Of a stretch of DNA of 64,000 nucleotides, positions 37,281 to 45,259 are shown piece by piece. The translations under genes and the position numbers were made by a program. The DNA comes from Allohahella sp002354735 (GTDB taxonomy: Bacteria; Pseudomonadota; Gammaproteobacteria; Pseudomonadales; Oleiphilaceae), in NCBI RefSeq assembly GCF_047946665.1, contig NZ_CP172312.1:3844001-3908000 (forward strand), in the 5' to 3' direction. The notes beneath the pieces were generated by a model. It did no database searches, had not been told where the DNA came from, and saw only the letters and a program-made list of their open reading frames with translations. How positions within the stretch are numbered: the first letter of the stretch is position 1; each line of letters begins with the position of its first letter.

Positions 37281-38198
37281 TCATAAGGCGCCGCTTTTCT
37301 TGCGGTAAGCCAAAGTGTGTTCTGTTGACAGCCGCTCCAGGTCCGGGTGCTGCCAATTGGTCAGTTCACCCAGCCCCAGTACCAGCAGGCCGCCCGGCGC
37401 AAGACGCTCAGTCAGATGCCTGAGTATTTCCCGCCTGCGCCATTTCTTGAAATAGATCAGTACATTCTGGCAGTAGATGATCTGCATCCTGAAGTGCAGT
37501 GCATTCTGCAGTTCCGCCAGATTTTCCCTGACGAAGCAGGCCTTTTTCATCAGTGCCCGATCGAACTGATATTGGCCAGGCCGGACCAGCTCGAAATAGC
37601 GCTGCTGGATTTCAGGCCTGACTTCAACAAGTCGTCTTTCAGGATAGATACCGGTCCGCGCCTTGTTCAGCGCAGGTGTACTGATATCGGTCCCCGTCAC
37701 GCCAAATTTCGGCTTGAGGCCACGCTGGGTCAGTGCTTCGTTGATAAGAATGCACAAGGTGTACACCTCTTCACCGGTAGCACAACCCACACTCCAGGCC
37801 TCTAGAGGCGTCTGGCTCAGCTGCTGCCGCGGTAGCTCTGCAATATATTTTTCAACAGTTCTCAGCGCATCGGTATCGCGAAAGAACCGGGTCTCCTGGA
37901 CCGTAAGCCGGTCTACCAGGACACTCCATTCGACCATCCAGTCCGGCGCTTCGGTGATACGCTTGTAGTAAGCCGCGTAGTCGCTCAGCCCCAGCTCGCG
38001 CATACGCGACGCCAGGTTGGTCTGCAGAAATGTCGTCCGGTTCGGCTCCACCACCATTCCAGTCCGCGCCTCGATAAGCTGCCGCCATTGCTGCAGCATC
38101 GTCTCGGAGACAGGGGGTAGGGAAGCCAGGCTCCAGCTCTCGACGATGCGCGGCGGCTGGTCTTTCATCTTGTCAGTCACAGCTTGATAACCGCACAT
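37281..38198 (-). CDS. pilK: CheR-type methyltransferase PilK
   Basis: 305 residues. It should methylate glutamates of the receptor PilJ using SAM. The N-terminal CheR domain has GLSDYAAYYKRI and TVQETRFFRD. The SAM-binding region is AWSVGCATGEEVYTLCIL, and the C-terminus has QIIYCQNVLIYFKKWRRREI. No strong ribosome-binding site is seen before the ATG at 38198; MKDQ at 38168 is an alternative. It follows pilJ after a stable hairpin and precedes chpA by 15 bp. Confidence 0.9.
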   Translation of the reverse strand: MCGYQAVTDKMKDQPPRIVESWSLASLPPVSETMLQQWRQLIEARTGMVVEPNRTTFLQTNLASRMRELGLSDYAAYYKRITEAPDWMVEWSVLVDRLTVQETRFFRDTDALRTVEKYIAELPRQQLSQTPLEAWSVGCATGEEVYTLCILINEALTQRGLKPKFGVTGTDISTPALNKARTGIYPERRLVEVRPEIQQRYFELVRPGQYQFDRALMKKACFVRENLAELQNALHFRMQIIYCQNVLIYFKKWRRREILRHLTERLAPGGLLVLGLGELTNWQHPDLERLSTEHTLAYRKKSGAL

Positions 38199-38217
38199 GC
38201 GTCATTCGGTTCCAGTG

Positions 38218-38237
38218 CTGCCCGCCGAAGCGGGCAG
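38218..38237 (-). other. Stable UUCG-tetraloop hairpin between pilJ and pilK
   Basis: Minus-strand RNA would form CTGCCCGC-TTCG-GCGGGCAG, eight perfect base pairs closed by a C(UUCG)G tetraloop. It sits 11 bp after the pilJ stop and 19 bp before the pilK start. There is no T-run, so it is more likely an mRNA-stability or partial-attenuation element than a full terminator. Confidence 0.8.
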
Positions 38238-38248
38238 ACCCTTGCCTA

Positions 38249-40357
38249 TCAGGCAAACGAGCCGGTTTCGTCCATACGTTCGTCCGACTCATCGTCGAGC
38301 TCGATATGGCTACCGGGCATAAGATCGCCACCGCCAATCTGATCAGGCAGCTTGAAGCCCGCAACGGAGTTCCTGAGCTGGTTGGCCAGTTCGGCCAGCT
38401 TGCCGATCGACTTGGCTGTTGCGTTGGTACCGGCAGACGTCTGCGAGGTGATCTCCTGGATGACGTTCATCGTGTTGGAGATGTGACCTGCGGATGAGGA
38501 CTGCTGACGGGCCGCGTTGGAGATGTTCTGGATAAGGTCAGAGAGCGACTTCGATACGTTCTCGATCTCTTCCAGTGCCACACCGGCGTCCTGTGCGAAG
38601 CGTGCGCCTCGTACCACTTCCGAAGTTGTCGTCTCCATCGAGATAACGGCTTCGTTGGTGTCGCTCTGGATTGTCTTTACCAGGGCTTCGATCTGCTTCG
38701 TTGCCGCAGATGAACGCTCGGCCAGTCGCTGTACTTCGTCCGCAACAACCGCGAAGCCTCGTCCTGCGTCACCAGCCATGGAGGCCTGGATTGCAGCGTT
38801 CAGCGACAGGATGTTGGTCTGGTCCGCGATGTCGTTGATCAGCGATACGATGTCACCGATTTCCTGTGATGATTCACCGAGACGCTTGATACGCTTTGAA
38901 GTCTCCTGGATCTGCTCACGGATGTTATCCATGCCGCGGATCGTCGACTGTACGATTTCAGCACCCTTCTTGGCGATCGCAACCGACCGCTCGGCAACCG
39001 CAGCTGATTCAGCAGCGTTCGACGATACCTGATCGATGGACACCGCCATCTCGTTGATCGCAGCAGAGGCACCGGCGATTTCCTGGGCCTGGTGCTCGGA
39101 AGCGTCGGCCAGGTGCATCGCAGTAGACTGTGTTTCTTCCGCAGCGCCGGCAACCCGGACCGCAGTTTCGTTGATGGCCGCTACCAGCTGGCGCATCTGG
39201 TCGATCGCGAAGTTGATGGAGTCGGCGATCGCACCGGTGAAGTCCTCGGTTACCGTCGCTTCTGTGGTCAGGTCACCGTCGGCGAGGTCAGCCAGTTCGT
39301 CCAGCAGTCGCATGATCGCATTCTGGTTCTGTTCGTTCTGACGGAACTCTTTATCGTAGCGTCGTTTGTTCTCCTGGTTACCGATGTAGAAGATAACGAA
39401 CATCGCACCGATGATGGCGAGCAGCAGGATGTAGCCCAGCTCGTCACTGATGAAGCGGGTATCGGCCTGGGTCTGGAACACCTGGTTGAGTTCAGAGGTT
39501 TCGTTCAGCAGCGCCTGTGAATTCTGGAAGATGCTGTTGGCAGCTTCACGAACACGGAACAGTTCAGGTGAGGTCTCGAGGATGGTATCGACGTTTTCGT
39601 TTACGAACTCGAACAGCTCGGCAATGGCTTCAAGGCCGAAAATGGCATCTTCGTCTTCTACAGCCGTGATACCCATGATCGGGTTGCCTTCAACCATGCC
39701 GTTGAGCACGCGGCCGAAAAGGTTAACGTCGCGACCGAATCGGTCGGCAGCCGTTACCGCATCCACACCACCTTCAAGTACACGGTTGACGCTTCGTACG
39801 ATACGTTCTGCGAGCAGTGACTGACGTGTTGCCACGGCGATCTGTTCAGCGGGCGCATCGGTCTCGAGCAGGATCTGCACGACGTCGTCATACTCGACCT
39901 GCAACTGGGGAATAGTGTCGTTCAGGGTAAGTGCCACGTTGTGAAGCAGCAGTACGACTTCTTCAGATGCCAGAATGACGTCGGCGTCGTTACGAACGCT
40001 GGTCCAGAGTTGACCTACCTCGTTCATCTGCTCGTCGTCGACCGGTGGCAGTTCGATTTCGGGGTTACCCTGCACGAGGTAGTCCCACAGCTGCTGGAAG
40101 TCGTCGCGTGAACGGCCGAGCAACTGGAAGGCTTCTGCCTTACCGTCGGCAGCTTCCGAGGCGTTTTTCGCAATTTCCTGCGAAAGTACCCGCAACTCGG
40201 ATGCGTAGGCGATATAAGTCTTGTCGTTGACCGCGTTCTTGTTGAGCGTGATCAGAACGTATACTAGTGCGATAACGGCTGCGATGACCACGCCGTACAT
40301 CAGCAAGAGCAGTGGATTGGAGCCTTGCCCCGTTGTTTTTCCGGCGATTGCAATCAT
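38249..40357 (-). CDS. pilJ: Type IV pilus methyl-accepting chemotaxis protein PilJ
   Basis: 702 residues. TM1 at about 17-38, a long periplasmic region of about 280 residues with two PilJ-type helical repeats (LLAERIVRSVNRVLEG marks one), TM2 near 310-330 (ILLLAIIGAMFVIFYIG), HAMP, and a cytoplasmic signalling domain with the hairpin tip around GRGFAVVADEVQRLAERS. It senses surface contact or pilus retraction in Pseudomonas and activates ChpA through PilI and ChpC. Length and order match PilJ. Confidence 0.94.
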   Translation of the reverse strand: MIAIAGKTTGQGSNPLLLLMYGVVIAAVIALVYVLITLNKNAVNDKTYIAYASELRVLSQEIAKNASEAADGKAEAFQLLGRSRDDFQQLWDYLVQGNPEIELPPVDDEQMNEVGQLWTSVRNDADVILASEEVVLLLHNVALTLNDTIPQLQVEYDDVVQILLETDAPAEQIAVATRQSLLAERIVRSVNRVLEGGVDAVTAADRFGRDVNLFGRVLNGMVEGNPIMGITAVEDEDAIFGLEAIAELFEFVNENVDTILETSPELFRVREAANSIFQNSQALLNETSELNQVFQTQADTRFISDELGYILLLAIIGAMFVIFYIGNQENKRRYDKEFRQNEQNQNAIMRLLDELADLADGDLTTEATVTEDFTGAIADSINFAIDQMRQLVAAINETAVRVAGAAEETQSTAMHLADASEHQAQEIAGASAAINEMAVSIDQVSSNAAESAAVAERSVAIAKKGAEIVQSTIRGMDNIREQIQETSKRIKRLGESSQEIGDIVSLINDIADQTNILSLNAAIQASMAGDAGRGFAVVADEVQRLAERSSAATKQIEALVKTIQSDTNEAVISMETTTSEVVRGARFAQDAGVALEEIENVSKSLSDLIQNISNAARQQSSSAGHISNTMNVIQEITSQTSAGTNATAKSIGKLAELANQLRNSVAGFKLPDQIGGGDLMPGSHIELDDESDERMDETGSFA

Positions 40358-40455
40358 GTCAGTTCCCCAGCCGTGCCAGTTCAGTGTGTAATATCAGTGT
40401 GTGTAATCGGTATTCGGTAGTGTCTGTAGTCAAACGAGACAACGCGGCCATCTAG

Positions 40456-41007
40456 CTAGCCAGACGCGATGTCGACGAAAGATGAGTCAGCGAGCAATGC
40501 AGAAGTTTCAAAGACATGCCAATGTGTATCGTCACGGACATAACTGCCTGAGACACAACGCTGCACACTGTCTGTCAAACCGGACGTCTCGGTGGTAAAA
40601 CTTGTGACCGGGAAGTACTGCATGCCGAGTACGCCATCAACGATCAGGCCGCTGAAAAAATCGTCCTGCTCAATGATCAGTACACGTTTCTCACGCACCG
40701 CACGCGACTGCGTGGGCAGTTTAAAGAACTGGCCCAGATCCATGACTGGTAAGAGACGGCCGCGAACGTTTGCGACGCCATGCATCCAGTTTTTGACCCC
40801 AGGCACCTGGGTCGCCTTGGGCAGGTGCAGTATCTCGACTACTTCGCCCATGGCTACCACGAAGCGCAAGCCCGCCAGCGAAAAGCCGACGCCATTCCAC
40901 AATTGAATGGCCTCGGCTTGTTCGGGCAGACCGATGGCGGTCTGCTTGCTGCGGGTTTCAAGCTTTCTGAGCAGCTCGAATGGTGCAATGGTTTCCATTG
41001 TCGTCAT
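40456..41007 (-). CDS. pilI: CheW-like adaptor PilI
   Basis: 183 residues with one CheW domain: VGFSLAGLRFVVAMGEVVEI, NVRGRLLPVMDLGQFF and LIVDGVLGMQYF. It couples PilJ to ChpA. It starts at ATG 41007 (or the ATG three codons later), 12 bp after the pilH stop. A 98-bp gap before pilJ contains an imperfect direct repeat of CAGTGTGTAAT (plus-strand sense) at about 40382-40408. Confidence 0.92.
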   Translation of the reverse strand: MTTMETIAPFELLRKLETRSKQTAIGLPEQAEAIQLWNGVGFSLAGLRFVVAMGEVVEILHLPKATQVPGVKNWMHGVANVRGRLLPVMDLGQFFKLPTQSRAVREKRVLIIEQDDFFSGLIVDGVLGMQYFPVTSFTTETSGLTDSVQRCVSGSYVRDDTHWHVFETSALLADSSFVDIASG

Positions 41008-41019
41008 CGGTAGGGATCG

Positions 41020-41382
41020 CTACTTGATCAACTGGTTGATAGTGTTGATGAGGTCGTCCTCATTCACAGGCTTCACCAGATAACCGCGAGCGCCCTGTCT
41101 GGTGCCCCAGACGCGATCAGTTTCCTGATCTTTAGTCGTGACGATGACCACCGGAATATTCTTGGTCTCATCGCCCCGGGTCAGTTGCCGGGTTGCCTGG
41201 AAGCCGTTGAGGCCGGGCATGACGACATCCATCAGCACCAGGTCAGGCTTTTCAGCCCGTGCAACCGCCACGCCTTCGGCGCCGTTGTCCGCCTTCAATA
41301 CCTGATGATTGTGACGCTCCAGGATGCTTGAAATCTTGCGGACTTCAGTTGGAGAATCATCTACGATCAGAATGCGAGCCAT
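41020..41382 (-). CDS. pilH: Response regulator PilH
   Basis: 120 residues, a stand-alone receiver. The phospho-Asp is D52 in LVLMDVVMPG, the same number as in Pseudomonas PilH; the acidic pair is in ILIVDDSP and the conserved Lys in YLVKPV. The ATG at 41382 follows AGGGGGA, an excellent ribosome-binding site, so the upstream in-frame start at 41403 is unlikely. PilH acts in pilus retraction or as a phosphate sink for ChpA. Confidence 0.94.
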   Translation of the reverse strand: MARILIVDDSPTEVRKISSILERHNHQVLKADNGAEGVAVARAEKPDLVLMDVVMPGLNGFQATRQLTRGDETKNIPVVIVTTKDQETDRVWGTRQGARGYLVKPVNEDDLINTINQLIK

Positions 41383-41447
41383 GCTTTCCCCCTTGTGAGG
41401 CAATCAATTCCAGCTGTATGGCTGGAGAAAAATAAAAATGTTCTATT

Positions 41448-41468
41448 CAGATGGATCAAGCCCATCTG
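41448..41468 (-). terminator. Terminator-like hairpin between pilG and pilH
   Basis: Minus-strand stem CAGATGG / CCATCTG (7-nt loop) starts 2 bp after the pilG stop. It is followed about 9 nt later by TTTTTATTTTT. A second small hairpin, CCAGC/GCTGG, lies at 41410-41425. Because pilH has its own strong ribosome-binding site downstream, this looks like a partial attenuator. Confidence 0.55.
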
Positions 41469-41469
41469 A

Positions 41470-41853
41470 TCAGGCATTGACATATTCACGAATGGTTCCG
41501 AGCAATTCGTCTTTACTGAATGGCTTCGTGAGGTATTGATCGGAGCCGACGATGCGACCCTTGGCCTTGTCGAATAGGCCATCCTTGCTCGAAAGCATGA
41601 TGACGGGGGTCGACTTGAAAGCACTGTTGTTCTTTATTAAGGCACACGTCTGATAGCCATCGAGTCTTGGCATCATGATATCCACGAATATGATGTCGGG
41701 CTTGGTGTCGGCAATCTTGGCCAGTGCATCGAATCCATCGATGGCGGTGATGACTTCACAGCCGACCTTCTTTAGCAGGGTCTCGGCTGTCCTGCGAATG
41801 GTCTTGCTGTCATCAATGACCATGATTTTAAGATTCTCGAAATTGTCTTCCAT
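41470..41853 (-). CDS. pilG: Response regulator PilG
   Basis: 127-residue stand-alone receiver. The phospho-Asp is D58 in IIFVDIMMPRLDG, matching the numbering of Pseudomonas PilG; the Lys lies in YLTKPFSKDE. It receives phosphate from ChpA and promotes pilus extension and cAMP synthesis. The ATG at 41853 gives the usual MEDNFENLKIMVIDDS start; upstream in-frame sequence has no support. First gene of the minus-strand cluster. Confidence 0.94.
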   Translation of the reverse strand: MEDNFENLKIMVIDDSKTIRRTAETLLKKVGCEVITAIDGFDALAKIADTKPDIIFVDIMMPRLDGYQTCALIKNNSAFKSTPVIMLSSKDGLFDKAKGRIVGSDQYLTKPFSKDELLGTIREYVNA

Positions 41854-41962
41854 CTTAATCAGCCTGTGCTGGTAGCCGAACAAATTGCTGCGCCAAGCCG
41901 GGGCATCCGGATGCGCTGCCAAGCAGGCCCGGTATACGCCTACTTGAACCGATAATAGTGTT

Positions 41963-41981
41963 TTGTAACATGCGATTACAA
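41963..41981. promoter_or_regulatory. Perfect palindrome upstream of pilG (candidate operator)
   Basis: TTGTAA-CATGCGA-TTACAA: perfect 6-bp arms with a 7-bp centre, 110 bp before the pilG start. It overlaps a plausible -35 element for pilG. The cognate regulator is unknown. Confidence 0.5.
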
Positions 41982-42085
41982 TGGTAACTCAAAGTAACGC
42001 TGGAAAAGCCCGTCGCTACTAGTTATAGACCACGTTATCTGCCAAGACCAGATATAACACCCTGGCCCGTAAATCGATGCTGCCA

Positions 42086-42101
42086 TGTGATGTCAATCAC
42101 G
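42086..42101. promoter_or_regulatory. CRP/Vfr-like binding site
   Basis: TGTGATGTCAATCACG matches the CRP consensus TGTGA-N6-TCACA at 9 of 10 defined positions; the wider palindrome CATGTGAT/ATCACGTG is 7 of 8. It lies about 233 bp from the pilG start and 198 bp from the gshB start. Vfr, the Pseudomonas CRP homologue, uses a similar sequence. Confidence 0.55.
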
Positions 42102-42298
42102 TGCTGGCGGCGCTCGCGATTAGCTCCCGCATCAGGAGACAACCGCTGTTTCGCGTGGCACCGGGGACTGTTTGGTTGTACTCTGACAGCCCTGACTCCG
42201 CAGCAGGATCCCGTCGAGTTCCGGTAGGATTCCTGCTCTCTTCGAGCCTGTGCCTGAAAGCATAGTACAAAACCTGATAAGGCGTGGTGGCAATAGAA

Positions 42299-43258
42299 AT
42301 GACAATTCGTCTAGGTGTTCTCATGGATCCCATCGAAGGGATCAAACCGGCCAAGGACACAACCCTGGCAATGATGCTCGCCGCTCAGAAACGCGGTCTG
42401 CAGATTCACTATATTCGTCAGCAGGATCTTTCCGTGGATTCGGGTCGGCCGCTGGTGCGTAGCCGACCCGTTACTGTGCATGATGACAACAGGCACTGGT
42501 TCGACCTTGGCGAATTCACAACGAATGAGGCCTCTGATTTTGACCTGATCCTCAATCGTATCGACCCCCCTGTGGACGCGGGCTACCTTACAGCAAGTCA
42601 TTTGCTGAGTCTTGCAGAGCAGCAAGGTGTTCTTGTATCGAATCGGCAACAAAGTGTGCGTGATTGTAATGAGAAGCTGTTTGCTGTCGAGTTCCCGGAT
42701 CTGTGCCCACCTACGCTCGTGTCCAGCTCGGCTGAGCAGATCAGGGCATTTCATGCCGAGCATCACGACGTTATCATCAAGCCGCTTGATGGCATGGGTG
42801 GGCGCTCGATCTTCCGGGTCCGCAAGGATGGTGAAAACATCGGCGTTATACTTGAACTCATGACTTCACATGGGCAGACCGCCGTGATGGCGCAGCGCTA
42901 CCTTCCCGAGATCATCGATGGTGACAAGCGGATCCTGTTGATCAATGGTGAGCCTGTTTCGCATGGACTCGCCAGGATTCCGGTCAAGGGCGAGCACCGC
43001 GGCAATCTGGCGGCGGGCGGGTCCGGGGAAGTCAGGCCACTGACGCCGCATGATCTCGAAATCTGTCGTCGGGTTGGGCCAACGCTGAAGGAAAAGCAAC
43101 TACACTTCGTGGGTATCGATGTCATCGGTAAGTCCTTGACCGAAATCAATGTGACGAGTCCGACCTGTGTTCGTGAAATCGACCGCGCAACCGGCTCGGA
43201 TATCGCGGGTGACTATATTGAGTATCTGCTGGGATGCCTTCAGGGCGCCGGCAGCTAG
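42299..43258 (+). CDS. gshB: Glutathione synthetase
   Basis: 319 residues. ATP-dependent joining of gamma-glutamylcysteine and glycine. The start ATG at 42299 gives MTIRLGVLMDPIEGI, aligned with the E. coli N-terminus; a GTG five codons upstream is less likely. The ATP-grasp core shows DVIIKPLDGMGGRSIFRV and the C-terminal FVGIDVIGKSLTEINVTSPT. Its place beside pilG is the same as in Pseudomonas. Confidence 0.95.
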   Translation: MTIRLGVLMDPIEGIKPAKDTTLAMMLAAQKRGLQIHYIRQQDLSVDSGRPLVRSRPVTVHDDNRHWFDLGEFTTNEASDFDLILNRIDPPVDAGYLTASHLLSLAEQQGVLVSNRQQSVRDCNEKLFAVEFPDLCPPTLVSSSAEQIRAFHAEHHDVIIKPLDGMGGRSIFRVRKDGENIGVILELMTSHGQTAVMAQRYLPEIIDGDKRILLINGEPVSHGLARIPVKGEHRGNLAAGGSGEVRPLTPHDLEICRRVGPTLKEKQLHFVGIDVIGKSLTEINVTSPTCVREIDRATGSDIAGDYIEYLLGCLQGAGS

Positions 43259-43306
43259 AGCGGCCTGATGCCCGTGCATGACAGGTCCTGAGGAGCAGAT
43301 AAGGCT

Positions 43307-44182
43307 TTGCGAAACGGAAATGTAAAACCGGCGGACAGACTCAGCTTCTGTCTGTTCATCGTCGTGATCCTGCACGCGGCGGTCGTGCTGCTGGTCTCCT
43401 TCGATATGCAGCCGCGCCGGCCTATCCCGAAGACGGTGGAAGTTACGCTGGCTCAGTTCGACGACAGCGCCACGCCACCAGAGGAGGCGGACTTCCTTGC
43501 CCAGGCCAACCAACAGGGCAGCGGCACGCTTGAAGAAAAACGCGAGCTGACCACCACCACGCCACCGGAAGTGCGGGCAGAAGAATTGCGGGAAGTCGAT
43601 GTCGCCGCCCAGCCCCCAGCCGAGGAGCAGCAGCAGGCCGTCGAGACGACCCAGCTCGTCACCAGCACCAGGTCAGATACACCTGCGCCGCCTGAACCGG
43701 AAGAGCTGGAGCAGAAGGAGGCTGAGCCGGAGCCGCGTCTGAATACCAGCAAACTGCTTCAGCGCAGCCGCGAAATAGCCAGCCTCGAAGCCAAGCTAGC
43801 CGAGCAGCAAAATGCCTATGCGAAGCGCCCACGCGTCACACGAATCACATCGGCCTCGACTCGTCAGACGGCCAGTGCCTTTTACATGGACGCATGGCGT
43901 CGGAAGCTCGAGCGCCTTGGCAACCTGAATTATCCTGCCGAAGCCCGTCGGCGTAACCTGGAAGGCCGTGTGCGGGTGCTGACCTCGATTCAGGCTGACG
44001 GCGAATTACTGGCCGTTGAAATACTCGAGTCATCGGGACATCAGGTGCTCGACGATACTGTGCTACGCATCGTGAAGATGGCTTCACCCTTTGCGCCATT
44101 CAGCGAGGCCATGCGGAAGGAAACCGATATTCTCGAAATCATCCGAACCTTCGATTTCCGTGAAGAGGTAAGCTCGAGTTGA
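43307..44182 (+). CDS. tonB: TonB-family protein (TonB3-like)
   Basis: 291 residues. A cytoplasmic N-terminus, one TM (LSFCLFIVVILHAAVVLLVSF), a Pro/Glu-rich periplasmic linker of about 150 residues and a C-terminal TonB domain (NYPAEARRRNLEGRVRVL, then VEILESSGHQVLDD). It starts at TTG 43307; GGAG lies about 11 nt upstream. In Pseudomonas the tonB3 gene occupies this position and is needed for twitching motility, so a pilus-related role is more likely than siderophore uptake. No ExbB/ExbD genes are near. Confidence 0.85.
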   Translation: MRNGNVKPADRLSFCLFIVVILHAAVVLLVSFDMQPRRPIPKTVEVTLAQFDDSATPPEEADFLAQANQQGSGTLEEKRELTTTTPPEVRAEELREVDVAAQPPAEEQQQAVETTQLVTSTRSDTPAPPEPEELEQKEAEPEPRLNTSKLLQRSREIASLEAKLAEQQNAYAKRPRVTRITSASTRQTASAFYMDAWRRKLERLGNLNYPAEARRRNLEGRVRVLTSIQADGELLAVEILESSGHQVLDDTVLRIVKMASPFAPFSEAMRKETDILEIIRTFDFREEVSSS

Positions 44183-44589
44183 ATCCTGTTCGGGTGATCG
44201 GTTTCGACTTCGGTACGCGACATATCGGCGTGGCGAGTGGTCAGAGTGTGACCGGTCGGGCACAGGCGCTGCCGGAACTATCGGCCCGCGATGGCATACC
44301 CGATTGGAATGTCGTGAGCAGACTCATGGGCGAATGGCAGCCAGATGTAGTCGTGGTCGGCGATCCGCTGAACATGGATGGCAGTGTGAGTGAAATGTCA
44401 CTGCGTGCGCGCAAGTTCGCCCGCAGAGTTCAGCACCGGTTCAATATTCCTGTCCATATGGTGGACGAGCGTCTCTCCAGTTTTGAGGTGAGGCAGTCTG
44501 TCGGTGCGGGTCATGACGAACGGGTCGATTCAGGCGTGGCGGCACTGTTGATTGAAAACTGGCTGGCAGCGCAGGTCACTAGCCATTAA
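44179..44589 (+). CDS. yqgF: YqgF/RuvX family RNase H-fold nuclease
   Basis: 136 residues. GFDFGTRHIGVASGQ at the N-terminus and VHMVDERLSSFEVRQ carry the acidic residues of the family. Linked to processing of the 16S rRNA 5' end and historically to Holliday-junction resolution. The start is a TTG overlapping the tonB stop (TTGA). In Pseudomonas algH/yqgE lies between tonB3 and yqgF; here it is absent. Confidence 0.93.
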   Translation: MNPVRVIGFDFGTRHIGVASGQSVTGRAQALPELSARDGIPDWNVVSRLMGEWQPDVVVVGDPLNMDGSVSEMSLRARKFARRVQHRFNIPVHMVDERLSSFEVRQSVGAGHDERVDSGVAALLIENWLAAQVTSH

Positions 44590-44621
44590 TATGGCAGCCA
44601 CTTCCATCAGAAGCGGTCGCC

Positions 44622-45245
44622 ATGAGTCAAAGTATCCCTGAGCCGGCATATATCGAGCCGTCATCTATCGAGCCGGACAATGTTGCCAACTATGATGTTG
44701 CAGATGGTGTCGCCCGGCTGGATACCGCGTTGCGCCAGCTGCTGGCTGAACGAAGTATTGCACTGGCCGACACTCTGCTCGTAGGTATCCGCACTGGCGG
44801 CCTGTGGGTGGCCGAGGCGCTGGCCAATCATGCTGGGCTCAGTAGCGAGCTGGCAGACGCCCACACCGGCGCGTTGAACATAGCTTTCTATCGTGACGAT
44901 TTTACCCGCATAGGCCTGCATCCCAAGGTCACGCCGTCATCATTGCCATTTTCGATCGATGATCGTCACATTCTGCTTGTGGACGATGTCATTCGCAGTG
45001 GCAGGACCATCCGCGCAGCGATGAACGAGCTCTTTGATTTCGGCAGACCGGCCAGTATTACGCTGGTATGCTTGTGCGACGCGGGTCAGCGAGAGCTGCC
45101 AGTGCAGCCGGATCTCGCCGCGATGCGGGTTCGGCTGCCAGATAGCCGCCGGGTGAAGCTGCGAAAAGATCCTGATCTGAGGCTCGAAATCGTCGGCCCT
45201 CACGTCGACAGTGCGCCGCAGTCCGAACCGTCCAGAAACCAATAA
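44622..45245 (+). CDS. pyrR: Bifunctional pyr regulator / uracil phosphoribosyltransferase
   Basis: 207 residues. The PRPP-binding loop is ILLVDDVIRSGRTIRAAMNE and an N-terminal VGIRTGGLWVAEAL precedes it, as in PyrR. About 20 extra polar residues (PEPAYIEPSSIEP) lie at the N-terminus and a polar extension at the C-terminus. In Gram-negatives PyrR acts mainly on pyrimidine operon control or UPRT activity. pyrB starts 14 bp later. Confidence 0.9.
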   Translation: MSQSIPEPAYIEPSSIEPDNVANYDVADGVARLDTALRQLLAERSIALADTLLVGIRTGGLWVAEALANHAGLSSELADAHTGALNIAFYRDDFTRIGLHPKVTPSSLPFSIDDRHILLVDDVIRSGRTIRAAMNELFDFGRPASITLVCLCDAGQRELPVQPDLAAMRVRLPDSRRVKLRKDPDLRLEIVGPHVDSAPQSEPSRNQ

Positions 45246-45259
45246 TCAGGAGACCGCCC

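Larger units (their letters stand above)
41854..42298. other. Divergent regulatory region between pilG and gshB
   Basis: 445 bp without a gene. It should hold the promoters of the Pil-Chp operon and of gshB. Visible elements are a perfect palindrome at 41963-41981 and a CRP/Vfr-like site at 42086-42101. A possible minus-strand pilG promoter is TTGTAA / 18 bp / TATTAT, ending near 41950 and overlapping the palindrome. No small gene is evident. Confidence 0.6.

Noticed and set aside
41963..41981. HexR site
   Set aside because: The HexR consensus as I know it is 17 bp with a shorter centre; this palindrome has a 7-bp centre and sits far from zwf.
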